Below are positions 1-11,829 of a DNA stretch of 64,000 bases, piece by piece. The stretch covers positions 315,501-379,500 of the forward strand of contig JAMPIV010012152.1 in the NCBI GenBank assembly GCA_024509875.1, read 5' to 3'. The stretch's first letter is position 1, and each line of letters starts with the position of its first letter. A program made the translations under genes and the position numbers. This stretch comes from Oreohelix idahoensis (taxonomy: Eukaryota; Mollusca; Gastropoda; Stylommatophora; Oreohelicidae). The notes below the pieces were generated by a model, which worked only from the letters and a program-made list of their open reading frames with translations, searched no databases and was not told the origin of the DNA.

Positions 1-82
1 GCGAAAGTTGGCTTACATGTTTAGTGTTTCACTTAAATGAATTTTATGTCATGTTACGTGTTTGGAGCGTCCACGAACAGCC

Positions 83-472
83 TACTTTGTCGTTCCCCTT
101 CTACCATGAGGTGTAAAGATTTGGAAGAAAGAGCGCCAGATTATCCTATCGTCTGTCTTCCTCCTGGCCTGGTTCCATTCTAGTCCTCGGTCCTTCAAAG
201 ATTGTCTAATGTTGTCCTCCCAGCGAACTCTGGGTCGTCCTGGGGGTCTGGATCCCTGGCTCTTTGTTTCCCACGCTTGTCGTGGTAGCCGATCTTCTCC
301 CATTGTGCAGACATGGCCAAACCATCGTAGTTGGCACTGTTCAATTTGGGTCTGCAGGGGGTGGGATTTTAGGCCTTGACGTATCGTCTGGTTGCGGACC
401 ATGTCTCTTCTTGTTACTTCAACCACCTTTCTCAGATACCTTATTTCTGAGGTTTGGATCTAGCTTTTGTGG
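83..472 (-). mobile_element. 5'-truncated RTE-type LINE copy (RT C-terminus only)
   Basis: The minus strand encodes the last ~115 residues of a non-LTR reverse-transcriptase protein: a WFGHV motif, then GRPRVRWEDN, and a GRRGTTK end. It aligns almost residue for residue with the end of the full-length element at 39154-42313, so the two are one family. The copy is flanked by a near-perfect direct repeat, GTCCACGAACAGCC at 69-82 and GTCCACGAACAACC at 473-486, which reads as a target-site duplication. As in the full copy, the stop codon falls in the terminal A-rich tail. It is dead on arrival, with no endonuclease or RT core. Family assignment is by motif recognition only. Confidence 0.85.
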
Positions 473-486
473 GTCCACGAACAACC

Positions 487-960
487 AACCAACTGAATAT
501 GTTGTGACCGCGGTAACGCGAGACCATCTCACTCAGAATGACGGATAATTCAGCACTGGCGCTGAAAATATGAGGACATTGATACTGTTGATATAGATTA
601 AACTCGAGACTATTCATCAGAAGATAGCAGAAATAAGAACCTACATACGCAGATTGCAATTCTCGAAAGATAACACACCACACAGATCGGCCAGAAGGAA
701 ATGTACGGATAAGCCAGAGAATTTACACAAGCAGATTCGAGGTGAAGAAACTATGTTAGCTAGGCCTACCCAAAACAATTTATCTTTAGATGGTTTTTGT
801 AAGAACATACTTTTCGTCGTACATTTTTTGGTGATTGGAATATGGTTATAACTTTTGTGATAAGAACATGCTGAGGGTTGCCGTAAAACTATGTTAACCT
901 GTTAGATGAAGGAAGATAGTGAATGTCAGACGGGCCTGCGTGCCCAATTCTTAACCCTTT
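487..960. other. No recognised gene
   Basis: Unique-looking AT-rich sequence. The short open frames here have no recognisable motif. The last ~80 bases, with AATAAA just before the TTCG run, resemble a LINE 3' end. Confidence 0.4.
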
Positions 961-970
961 GAAAATAAAG

Positions 971-998
971 TTCGTTCGTTCGTTCGTTCGTTCGTTCT
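971..998 (+). repeat. (TTCG)n microsatellite, possible LINE tail
   Basis: About seven TTCG units directly follow GAAAATAAAG. A polyadenylation-like AATAAA followed by a tetranucleotide run is typical of LINE 3' ends that use microsatellite tails, but the body upstream is not recognisable. Confidence 0.7.
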
Positions 999-1339
999 TA
1001 CTGGGCCAAAAGGCAAGTCAAAGACAGCTAGTAAGGAATTGGTCTCCCCACCTCTCGAAGGTGGACCTGGCATAGTGAAGTATTTAAAAGTTCTCTTCCC
1101 AACGTATTTGCTATGGGACTACCTTTAAAGTCCCATTAAGACTTACCAATCATATTTTCGTTCATATTACTGTTTACTATGGGAGATGTTAATGCGCTGC
1201 TTTTTTAAAAATGTACCTCCATTCTGGGATATCATCTTCTCCACTTTAAGTTTGCTGGTACGAATTTACTGGTTACCCTAGAATTATATCTCTGCCCGTG
1301 TATACTTTTTATACGAATGTCTACATCTGTAATAGTACC

Positions 1340-1920
1340 TGTAACTGTATGATTGTGTGTATGTATGTCTCGGTGAGTGTGTTTATTTTTCATTGGTGTA
1401 TGTGTGTGCATGTTTCTTTACCTTTATCAGTGTGTGTGTGTGTCTAAATGTGTCCTGTCATATTCTGTCTATGTACTCCTGTAGAGTACACCTATGTATG
1501 TTTATGCTTGCCTGTCTGTCTGTGTTTGTGCTTGTCCGTATAGTTTTATTCTGTATATGTTTCTATGTTTGTGTCTATATACATTTGTGTACGTGTATAT
1601 TTTTATTTTTTCCCAATCTGAATCTATATAGATTTGTATACGTGTTTCTCTGTATTTGTAGTCTTTCCCTGTTTATATTGATTTGTGTATGTATGTTTCT
1701 GTGTCTGTTTATCTTTCCCTTCCAGTCACTGTTTCTATGTGTCCATATAGAATTATGCCAGTTTGTGTTTTAATATCCGTATAATTTTTCGTTTGTCTGT
1801 TTTTGCACATGTTTATACAGATGTGTGCGTGTCTTTATATGTTACTGCACACATGTCTGCCTCTATTTGTAACTGTGTATACATTCGTATGTCTGTGTCT
1901 ACATATCTTTTGCAATGCAA
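1340..1920. repeat. TG-rich degenerate low-complexity tract
   Basis: The plus strand is dominated by TGTGT, TATGT and GTTTCTGTGTCTG words with loose ~30-bp periodicity. Long open frames here encode only Cys/Val/Phe/Leu-rich low complexity and should not be read as genes. A similar tract lies at 2580-3070. Confidence 0.6.
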
Positions 1921-2579
1921 GAAATACGACCAAAGCAGACAAAATGTAAAAGATTACTGCAAAATTGAAATGTAGAAAATGTCGTGGGCACCAAGTTTCC
2001 ACAAGCACTACAAAAATTAGTAACACAATATATCACAAAACAAAAGCAACAAATTAAATGACGACATGATGAAAGGAAAACAACACTATTCGGAAAGTAA
2101 ACTTCTAATTTTGTAATAACAGCAACATTAGTAACAAAGCAACGACATCATAATTAATACAAAAAGTACAAACATAGACCACCAACTAATATTAAATGCT
2201 TGTCAATATAGACACAACCAAGCTTCTGAACAACATAACAGACTGAACTATAACTAAAAAGTAAAAAAAAAAACCCATTATGAGGAATAATACAGTACAG
2301 GGCATAGAATACACATAACAAGAAAATATAACACTAAATTTAAAAAAAAAAAATGTTTGTCTCGTATTGGCGAGGCGCGTCCCGTTCAACCAAGTCGGTT
2401 ATATTAGGGCGCATGTCCAGATATAAAACGACCTTTAGGCCTGATAATGAAATATATAACACTAAATGAAACACGTCCTGATATAACCCACATTTCCACG
2501 TATGGTAAATGGGTAAAAGATGTTTGCTACAAAGAAAAGTGGAAAACACTTTAAAAAAAAAATTACATATCTTTGCGTT
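1921..2579. other. No recognised feature
   Basis: AT-rich, A-rich sequence between the two TG-rich tracts. I see no motif-bearing open frame or repeat structure. Confidence 0.4.
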
Positions 2580-3070
2580 GATATTGTGTTTCCATCTGCC
2601 TATTTGGATTTGTACAAGTATTTTTTGTTGTTTGTTTGGTTTCACTCTCTGCCATAACAATGAGCTGTATAGTACACTGTGTCTTAATTTACAGCTTGGC
2701 TTTACGGGTATTAGTTTTTCTTTGAGTGATGTTTGTACTGGTCTATGTAAATTTGCTGGCGTGTCCGTGTTTGTCTTTATGAAAATTTATGGGCATGTCT
2801 CTTTTTGTCTATGTACCGGTATATCTGTGTACGCATCTGTGTTTGTCGTTGTAACTTTGAACTATCGCGTCTGTGTTTTTCTATGTAGATTTGTGTGTGA
2901 GTTTTTGACGTGTGATATTCTATGTTCGTCTATGTATATGTTTTCGTAAGTCTGTATGAAACTTTCTGTTATTATTTCTATTTTATACATATGTCTCCCT
3001 TTCTCTGCGTGCTTCTATTAAGGTTTTTTTGTTTGTCCGTTCCTATATTGGTGTGTTGATGAAAGTTCAT
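2580..3070. repeat. Second TG-rich degenerate tract
   Basis: Words such as TGTGTTTGTCTTTATG and TCTATGTAnATTTGTG recur with loose ~30-bp spacing. It resembles 1340-1920 and is probably a decayed minisatellite. The 146-residue open frame across it is low complexity only. Confidence 0.5.
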
Positions 3071-3422
3071 AAAAAATACGTTTGTGTTTATTTGCGCGAG
3101 TCTGCGTTTACTGCTGAGGTGTTATGGATATAAATATGTTTATAAATAACAACAGAGATTTTTACCAGTTTGAAATGCTGACATTGCTGTTATAATCACA
3201 TACGTATTTATAAACATTTGTAATAAACAAACGAATATCAACTAACGTATGTATTTATTGATCGATTAAATCGATTTGGTTCATGAATATCTTGTTTTAT
3301 TTTTTAAAAATCTGTTTATAGTAATACTGTTCACGTGTTGTGTCCCCGGGGTAGGGGCGTCTCTGAACGGACAAAGAAAGAAGAGGGTCAATGCTTTCTC
3401 AGGGATCACGTAAGAGGCGACT

Positions 3423-4250
3423 AATATGAGGTTGTACATGAGGTTGTGGTTGAGGTTGTGATTGAGGTTGTGGTTGAGGTTGTGATTGAGGTTGTACATG
3501 AGGTTGTGGTGGTTGTGGTTGAGGTGGTGATTGAGGTTGTGGTTGAGGTGGTGATTGAGGTTGTGCATGAGGTTGTGATTGAGGTTGTACATGAGGTTGT
3601 GATTGAGGTTGTGATTGAGGTTGTGATTGAGGTGGTGATTGAGGTTGTGGTTGAGGTGGTGATTGAGGTTGTGGTTGAGGTGGTGATTGAGGTTGTGGTT
3701 GAGGTCGTGATTGAGGTGGTGATTGAGGTTGTGGTTGAGGTGGTGATTGAGGTTGTGATTGAGGTTGTGGTTGAGGTGATGATTGAGGTTGTGCATGAGG
3801 TTGTGATTGAGGTTGTACATGATGTTGTGATTGAGGTTGTGGTCGAGGTGGTGATTGAGGTTGTGATTGAGGTGGTGATTGAGGTTGTGGTTGAGGTGGT
3901 GATTGAGGTTGAGGTGGTGATTGAGGTTGTGGTTGAGGTGGTGATTGAGGTTGTGGTTGAGGTGGTGATTGAGGTTGTGATTGAGGTTGTGGTTGAGGTG
4001 GTGATTGAGGTGGTGGTTGAGGTTGGGCATGAGGTTGTGGTTGAGGTGGTGATTGAGGTTGGGCATGAGGTTGTGATTGAGGTTGTGGTTGAGATGGTGA
4101 TTGAGGTTGTGGTTGGGATTGAGGTTGTGGTTGTGATTGAGGTTGTGGTTGTGATTGAGGTTGTGGTTGTGATTGAGGTTGGGCATGAGGTTGTGATTGA
4201 GGTTGTGGTTGTGATTGAGGTTGTGGTTCTGATTGAGGTTGGGCATGAGG
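3423..4250. repeat. 12-bp minisatellite (GAGGTTGTGATT-type)
   Basis: This is about 830 bp of 6- and 12-bp variants of GAGGTTGTGATT, GAGGTGGTGATT and GAGGTTGTGGTT, with GGGCATGAGG and TACATGAGG variants interspersed. Because the period is a multiple of three, several frames stay open on both strands (an Asn/His/Leu-rich product and a Thr/Ser-rich product on minus, a Val/Glu-rich product on plus). None has a domain, signal or splice context, so I treat them as by-products. The array sits inside a dispersed repeat: left flank AAGAGGCGACTAATATGAGG, right flank GGCTGGCAATCTTGTCATGT. Related flanks recur near 52561 (reverse) and near 11020. Confidence 0.9.
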
Positions 4251-5139
4251 CTGGCAATCTTGTCATGTAAAACAATGCCACAGAACCAACAGCACGCGAA
4301 TGTTTCTGAAACTAGCTGCGGTGGTGTATCTACGCACCATAATGACACATTCCCTCTCTCATAAATTCACACATTCATTCACACGCACATTCACCCTCAC
4401 ATGTATAGGCACACATTAATTCACTGTCACTTCCGCTTGTATGTTGATATGCTCAGATACTCATTCGTAAAGTCATTCACTCTCGCGCATTTCTCACTCA
4501 CATAATTACTCACGTACAAACTTCATGATTCGCATGTTCAGATATTCACACCTCTCTCTCTCTCTGTTTATAAACATATGCCCGCTGCGCACTTTGAGCA
4601 GAGACTACTGTTTCTCCTGTATCATCAGCTCGCCAAGTCAGTTATCAAGTCTAGCCTGGGAACACTCCGATGTCAATATCACAATGTGAACGACTGTGAC
4701 GCATTCAAAATTAATGGATGCTTATAGTTTTGGGTTGTACGCGAGATAACCCATAATGACGATGAGGTACATACATGGGCTGCTCTTGATTAGATCCAGA
4801 TATGTGATGGTCCAGGCAAAAGCCTATTTGCAGATAACCACAGACAAAAGACAACCTCTGGTTGGGAACATAGCTAACATCAAGGGAGTAAGAATAAAGA
4901 GGGGGATGTCATGGATAGCACAGGCAGAGGTAACAATTGGGCAGATGACCACAGTTGAAAATATATCCAAGGAGGAAGAGTATAGTAACAGGACAAATTA
5001 TCAGTAAGTCATCATCAGCCTTGGCAGGGAGTACAGAACAATAAATTAATATGAAACAAATATAAAGGTATGTTATCAGGCACTCGCAGGAAATAAAGAA
5101 GTAGAACACCAGACAACAGAAAAACAACAGACATGAGTG
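4251..5139. other. Dispersed repeat flank and degenerate CATTCAC-rich tract
   Basis: 4251-4350 continues the dispersed module that hosts the 12-bp array. 4340-4560 is rich in imperfect CATTCAC, TCACAC and CACTC words. 4600-5139 has nothing I recognise. Confidence 0.35.
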
Positions 5140-5207
5140 GCTTACCCAGGATTTGAACACTGGACCTTCCGTGCGACAACCCCGCCTAGCCACGCAAGCG
5201 AATCACA
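5140..5207 (-). repeat. tRNA-like SINE head, degenerate
   Basis: The minus strand reads as a ~68-nt tRNA-like stretch. It has a TGGCTAGGCGGG box-A-like element and, about 35 nt later, GTTCAAATCC as a box B. It does not fold convincingly as a functional tRNA, so a SINE remnant or tRNA pseudogene is likelier. Confidence 0.4.
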
Positions 5208-5289
5208 CTATCATAAAAGGGAGTACAGAACTTCGGATCATACGAAAGGAAATTAAACAGATGATAAGTGAGCATGCTGGGGATGATGA

Positions 5290-5600
5290 TTCTATTGTGT
5301 AAACTCATAGATCTGCACTTCGTGGTTACAAATCAGGATGGGGCTTCTCGATGAGAATAAAAGGCAGTGTCGTTCCTGAACAGAGCAGAGCGTACATGAA
5401 AAAACCTCCAGCATGAGAGCTGAGATAGAGACAATTGCTGCAGCTTTAAGGTGGCTGCTTAAAATCCCATAAACCAGGGCAATTATTGGAGGCTATAGCA
5501 TGAGCTGAAAACACCCACAGAAGCGTCGAGTCTGCAGGAACTGGCGTGGATTTGTGTCGTGGTTGAGTTAAAGTGAAAAGAGTAATTGTCGAGTTGGACA
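5290..5600 (+). pseudogene. Retroelement RNase H domain, first half, decayed
   Basis: The plus strand conceptually encodes SGWGFSMRIKGSVVPEQ followed by an AEIE-like stretch and a Leu/Trp-rich helix, interrupted by stops. It parallels a longer decayed copy at 51770-52420 (KTGWGIS, then RMEIEASTASLR). The order Gly-rich first strand, then a Glu-bearing helix, fits an RNase H fold from a retroelement. The second half is absent here, but a matching second half occurs at 8493. Confidence 0.5.
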
Positions 5601-6011
5601 ATAGTAGTGAAATCGACAATGATAGTGGACTGGCAGAGTTATAGATTACACGAAGATAAGGTGTAAATAGGAGGTGGACTTGAGACAACCTGGAAGAAGA
5701 TTTATTAAAATTATCTCTCTCTCCAAGCCTCAACACACTTATAGTCTAAGCACCGCCTGCTCTTCCTCTTTTCTCTGGTTCATAAATAGAAACTATAGTA
5801 AAGAGCTTGAAAAAAATGGTAATTATGGATGAAAGGGTCGTGAACAGCGCATTAATAAATGTGTAAACTTTATTAAAGAAGAAATGTATGAAAGTAATGC
5901 ATATCAGCACAAACAACATAAATTTTACAGCAATAGTCACAAAGATGCAAATACATCAACGAACACACAGACCACCAACATAAAACCTGTAGAACAAAGA
6001 GAAATAAAAAT
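5601..6011. other. No recognised feature
   Basis: AT-rich sequence with no motif-bearing open frame, no tandem structure and no recognisable transposon end. Confidence 0.4.
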
Positions 6012-6389
6012 AAACAGAATGTCAGTCTGTCCGCTTTCGTGGGACCAAATGCGCTAGCTCCAGAAAGTGTCTTACGTGCAGATATCCTTCAAGGTGATGG
6101 AATAAACTTACAAAACTTTCAATGTAGGTGCTATCATTGGTGACCCCTAATTGCGCGAGGGGGACTAGAAGACTGTCTATCTCCTGCTGACCGAATAAAC
6201 AAACTGAGTGTCAGGCTGTCCGCTTTCGTGGGACCAAATGCACTAGCTCCAGAAAGTGTCTTACGTGCAGATATCCTTCAAGGTGATGGAATAAACTGCA
6301 TAACTTTCCTTGTCGGTGCTATCATTGGTGATCCCTAATTGCGCGAGGGGGACTGGAACTCTGTCTATCTCCGGCTGATCGCTCATATG
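6012..6389 (+). repeat. Tandem duplication, two ~189-bp units
   Basis: Two adjacent copies share CCGCTTTCGTGGGACCAAAT at 6031 and 6220 and remain highly similar through to TGTCTATCTCC. The unit offset is 189 bp. There is no coding content. The few differences suggest a fairly recent duplication. Confidence 0.85.
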
Positions 6390-8489
6390 TGCGAGGTTTT
6401 AATATATCCCCGAAATACACAAGACGAAGTGACTTGAGGACAAAAGGTCCCAAGCGCTCTTATCCGGCGCTAGAATTGGCTTGAGTACTTGGTATTAAAT
6501 CCGGTTCGGGCTGTCTGAACTGTGATTTGACTGAATGCTCCGTTTAAGCACACAAAGTCTGGTGATATTAAATTCTGCTATAGACGCTGGGCTGCAAAAT
6601 ATTTCTGGGAGCCGCAAATGCTCTGACTGGTAATCCAATAGGAGAGTAGGAAACTACTACTGCAATACGAATTTCAGGATTTGTGTTGGCTCGGTGCACA
6701 CTGCGGGAGCTTATTTTCCCGTTATAGAGATTGGCGTTGACAAGGGTTGTATTTCAGGTATTGGGGTTTGACAACTCGTGATGCTAGCTGTATTCAGAAA
6801 CCCTCTAGAACGAAGAGAATATGACGTTCTTCGCCTGTCTGGATTCTTGCTCTAGCAATTCGGTATACCTGAAAACTGAGACCAAAGAGACGACCTTTAC
6901 ATCAAGCAAACAATAAATTTACACTAACGTTATATAAAACAGTTATGCTCCACGATGGGATTTAAATTTATTGTAATCCTTGCTATGATAGTTTAGGGCT
7001 GTCTTTATCCATATAAGTCTCCCTCCAGTTCCTTCCACTCTATCAATTATCAGCATGCGCCCGCATAGGCTATCTAGATTTTGTACAAACATGTACATGT
7101 CAATAAATGTTCTGACAGCAAAATCTACTCCTCTTCTTCTCCCAACTCAACGTACAGGAAACCTAACCCTGTAGTTACCGCTGAGTGGATATGCTATTCA
7201 TCTTACAATATTAAATGAATTTACATAAAATATAGCATTTGACATTAAATAATAGTTGGTATGCGCCCTTTTTGGGGAAAATATTAACATCCCACCAGTG
7301 GATACATAAAAAAGGTAATGTTCTTGCTATAATAATACAGTTGTGACTGAATCATAAGATATCATGTTTTCTATGGCTGGTGGCTGCTTTCCGTGAACTT
7401 TATGACTAGTGTCTAGCTACACAAATCGGCATCTAATGATTCCACCCAGCCACTAGAAGTTTCTATCAGAAAGGAATAAGGAACTATCTCCTATAATTCA
7501 GTGTTATAGTGCCTGCATCTCACTATTCAGTTTTAAGTGAAAAACCCCACCTCTGACATTTTCTTACAGTTATGACAGTTAATTCAGCCAACTCTTAACC
7601 CAATGGTAAGCCTTGTATGGACTGATTCTACGCCTAGAGAGTATCTGTTATCGTAAGTTTATCATTTAACCCATTATAAACTATAACTGCTTAAACACCA
7701 CTTAACTAAGGCGGTAGACAGTGCAACATTTCACTGAATTAAATTACCGGGAGAAATCCTCAAAAATGAATTCAAGTCACATTCCTATCAGATATATATA
7801 AAGCTAACATGAATATATATATTATAAGAGATGTCAACTCACCCCGAGAATGACTAGAAATAGGCAGTAACATTTAGTTCGGTGTTAACGTCTGCCTTAT
7901 TCTCATAATGGTCTTCTCGGGCAGGAAATATTTTACGAGTGTGTCTGACTGATTAAACCCTTCTACTCTTATAGTTTACAAATAACGCTACAAGGACACC
8001 TGACATGGCTTGTTTTCTACAGATGTATCGGCGTGTAACGTAATAAAGAGTAAGACAAAGGTTATTCCAGAGACGACATCAGAGACAACAACCGCGAGAA
8101 AATTCCCCAGATAGACAAATACATAATATTATGAGCTCTAACTACGTCGTTTAAAGGCCAAACACAGAGACCAACCGCGGGTTTCTCTTCCCCTGATTCG
8201 GAGATCAAAACTGTTACCCAGACCTCAGAAGCCACCTGGCGCTCGTGATCAAACGCTTTACTCGCTTGCAAAAGAAATCCCTCTGGTCGGTCAACACCAG
8301 TTGCGCTGACGTAACATTATCGTTAGCTGACCGCTGAAGGACAGAACGTAAACAAACCGCGGGGTAGGGTCTGACAAGAGGAAAAATGGGTCACGTAGTT
8401 AGAATCCGAAAGAAAAGAAAATACAAAATGTCGAGGAAACCAGAACATTAAAAGAGTAATAAAATTGGGACGTGATGGAAAGACAAATT
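6390..8489. other. No recognised gene (2.1 kb)
   Basis: I find no convincing coding frame, tandem array or transposon end. It separates the two half-copies of an RNase H-like domain (5290-5600 and 8493-8860), so part of it may be a decayed insertion. Confidence 0.35.
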
Positions 8490-8492
8490 ATC

Positions 8493-8860
8493 AGTCAACG
8501 TGACAATCTGCTTTCCTGCCCATGCAGGGGAACACGGCATTGAGAGAGCTTCGACAACGCCGATAGAGGGAACACTGGATATGGATAAGGGAGAGATAAT
8601 AAAGACAATCGATGATTACCAGTTAGGGTACGTCACTGCAGTCGATGAATCAACAAGGTTACGACTGTTGAAATTTAGCATCAAACTTAAGACTAGCAGG
8701 GACGTACGAATAACATAATGCGTCCGTCGTGTATACAACCAGCGCGCTACAGGAACAATTAACTTTCATACACTTCTACATTTTCTGCTTTGGGTTTGCC
8801 CAGAGTGCAATAATGTCGATTCTCATTAGCGATAACCATTACTGACTCGCGCATTCACTC
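8493..8860 (+). pseudogene. Retroelement RNase H domain, second half, decayed
   Basis: The plus strand encodes PAHAGEHGIERASTTP, the PGHAGxxGNExAD signature of a retroelement RNase H with the final Asp lost. It continues with LDMDKGEIIKTI. The copy at 51770-52420 has the same order (CHAGERCSKRTDRLTSRA, then LDVDMGGIIKTI). A short open frame at 8500-8718 is a remnant of this domain and not a host gene. Confidence 0.55.
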
Positions 8861-10379
8861 ATTGACATATACACTCGTTCAATCACCTACATATAAATAA
8901 ACTCGGTCGAGAATTTGAACAATCGATTGATATTTTTACGCACTGAAAGCAATGTTGACATTTCCTTAACTCTGCCATCAAGTTATTCTTATCCAAACCT
9001 ATCCACGTTATCTAGAATAAATCGGTCACACTAAATTGTAAATCACACGGTATTAGCCACAGCTGTCACATGGTTAAACACTACATGTATCTTCATGCGT
9101 ACAAAAAGCTTAACAATTTGTTTTACAATCCAGGGGTGTACTATTTCACCAGGGGGGATCCTACTTTTGGCATCCACCATAAATAAACTCACCGAAAATT
9201 ATAATATGTTTGCAAGCAGATTTTTAAACAGTACAGTACTGTCACAACAGCGTCTGATGACACCCCCTCCTGGCTGTCACCCGTGGCGGAACTCCCCCCC
9301 CCCCCTCCCCCCAATCTCACACACTCCGCCCGTTAGTACGACACTGTTACAATCGAGGGCAAAAGGATTACGTTTTGGTCGATGTCCAAAGAAAATAAAA
9401 AAAGCATTGTTTGCTACTGAAATCGTCAAAGTTGGCAGTAACGACTTTCATTCGTCCAACCCGTGCTTTTTTCTGGTAGACTGAATGTGTTTTCCATGCG
9501 TAGACTGATTGTATTTGTCCCCGTGTAGATTGAGTGTATGTGTGTCACGGGATGTCTCCCCTTGCTTTGAAGTAGTGGTCAAACAGTGGCCAACACCTAG
9601 AGTATCTAATGTGGGTCTTCAAAGGTGTCTACCTTCGCATCAAGATTACTCTTGGCAGAGTTGCAGTTGTTGTTGTTGTTTTCGTCTACTATGCTGCTGT
9701 AATACCCTGTTCAACCTGAAAGTTTGGTTGGCAGAGTTGCAGATAGAAGAGATGCTCTTAATACTTTTGTGGGTCCCATAATTACATAATCCAACTCTAT
9801 TCTTTTCTGTGGCAAGGTCTGAGCTGTCTACGTTGACGTTTTCAGGAATGCGGTGCCGAATGTCAAACTTTTTTCCACGTTATATCGTAAGTTCCTGTAT
9901 ATAATAAAGTGTAGTAATGATAACTTAAATAATATGGAAAAATAAGTGTTATTTAGTTTAACAATAAAATTGAACGCGTAGAATAAACAATTTTTAATGC
10001 GTTATAAAATAATAAAGAGTGGCATTGTAAATTGCAAAAATAAATGAATGCTTTTATGATTTTGATTATATCCCTTGAATTCTCGAATGAAGTTATTTCC
10101 CTTTAATACAGCCATTGGTTATGTATGAATTTAGAAGGACACATTTTAAAAATATGTATCTGTTAAAAACCAAATTATCTGCTAAGAAGTAAAGTGAATG
10201 CGTTCTTGAGAACACCCTAAAGAGTAACTCTGCGAAATTCCTAAAAGAAACGTCAAGACATTACGATTTGTATAAAGTACAAACAAACCGACAAGCAAAC
10301 AGATTTTGACATTTATATAAATAGAGTATAACCCATCAGGGGTTGAACGGCATACTTTGAATGTTAAAAAAATCTCTAT
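8861..10379. other. No recognised gene
   Basis: AT-rich sequence with a short CATTCACTC-like patch near 8850-8890, a C-run near 9295 and a GTTGTT run near 9667. The open frames at 9095-9484 and 9509-9781 carry no recognisable motif and span low-complexity patches. Confidence 0.4.
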
Positions 10380-11060
10380 AGAAAGTGTAGGACTACTGTT
10401 GCCTTCATACATCATGTCGTAAAAAGTTACTAATTTAAGATTGTACATTGGGATGGCAACCTCATCATTTAAAGCAAATTTACACATAAACTACGGCTAC
10501 AAGTGCATGTGAATGTAAGGAGACCAGCTGCCTTAGTGGCTGTGTGCTCTGTAAGGATCGCAAAAGAAAATGAATGAACATCTGTTGTTCCCCGTGTAGC
10601 TCCCGGGGATATCTGGGCAGAAGAAAAAAGAAGAGATGTACTGTTGCCTTCCGGCATGTCATAAAAGGGAACTAATGGGATATTGTGAATTGGGACCCAA
10701 AGACTCAGCAATAGAGAATGCAGTCAGCGACCCATAGCTTGACTGCTTGCGTCAGGGTCAGCGAACCAGAGCTGACCAAGACCCTACTCCACCTCCACGT
10801 GGTGGTCCTGGAAACAGGCTGCATCACTGCAGTCTGGCTGAGAGAGTAGGGATCGAAGAGGGAACGCAAACCCTGTCCCAAAAAATGCCCGTGCTGAAGT
10901 CGGATGTGTCGATCGAAAGGCGCAGATATCACAGCTCCGGTGTAAACAGACACAACGCAACCAACGTCCTTTTCAGGACGAACGAGGAAGAAGAGAAGAA
11001 GGATACAGTGAATTGGGCTGGCAACCTCGTCAGGTAAAACAAATATGCTACAGAAACTTC
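10380..11060. repeat. Composite of dispersed repeat modules
   Basis: Two related modules (ACTGTTGCCTTC followed by CATGTCnTAAAA, near 10393 and 10640) lie beside a module GTGAATTGGGCTGGCAACCTCGTC near 11010. The latter resembles the flank of the 12-bp array at 4236. I read this as overlapping remnants of dispersed elements, with no intact ORF. Confidence 0.35.
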
Positions 11061-11625
11061 TGCTTCAGTAGCGTGTTCTGTGACTCAGGCTTCTTGCAAG
11101 GTGCCGGCTGCGATACTTCTAGTCCAGAGTAATACATCTCTGACATGAAGAAAAACTGCTGCTCCTTCCGTGATCACGACATAATCGGGAAGTTGGGTCA
11201 TAATCCATTAAAAACTGTTTTGCTGAACCTTCCCTGCCGCCTTCATTTATCACATGTGTGAGTGCAGATCATTTTATTTAATTAAGTTTCACTGTTTCAA
11301 TCAGTAAATTAAAAATAAATAAAGAAAAACTAACAAACAAGATAAATGCAAAATACTTTAAAAAACTCTTTAATACAAATTCCGCAATGAAAATTCTACC
11401 GATAAAGTGTAATTTAAATAACAAGTAAACGTGTGTTTGGCATAGTAATCACAATGTCATAATGCTCATAACAGCTGAACAGAGTTTGGAGGTAAGTTCG
11501 TCATTTTATATTGGTTTTGTGGAATACAAAAAAAAAAAAAAAAAATCGACAGTTTAGACAGGGAATAGTTCTGGAAACTGAAAAGGAAAAATAGAAGTTC
11601 CTATTACTTTCATGAACCTTATATA
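11061..11625. other. No recognised gene
   Basis: AT-rich; contains an A-run near 11527. I recognise nothing else. Confidence 0.35.
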
Positions 11626-11754
11626 TGTGATAGGGTGGGCGAGGAATGATGATGCTGTTGTGATAAAAAGGTAATGAACCACAGGCACAATGGCGATTAC
11701 AAGATAGTGCTGTTAAACGACAAGCCATGACGATTACAAGATGGCGCGGCTACA
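11626..11754 (-). repeat. 3' LTR of the 1.7-kb element
   Basis: 129 bp; on the minus strand it begins TGTAGCCGCGCC and ends CCTATCACA. It differs from its partner by only a handful of bases by eye. Confidence 0.8.
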
Positions 11755-11829
11755 TATTCTCCGCGTGATTTTGTTGTCGTCACGACAACTGCACTAAGTT
11801 TGGCGCTTCAGTCGTAATCTCTCAGAACG

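Noticed and set aside
1357..1773. 138-codon Cys/Val/Phe-rich frame resembling a membrane protein
   Set aside because: The underlying DNA is TG-rich low complexity; hydrophobicity follows from base composition.
3281..4348. 355-codon Asn/His/Leu-rich open frame (and Thr/Ser- and Val/Glu-rich partners) across the 12-bp array
   Set aside because: All are by-products of a period that is a multiple of three. They lack domains, signals and consistent flanking coding sequence, and compete on both strands.
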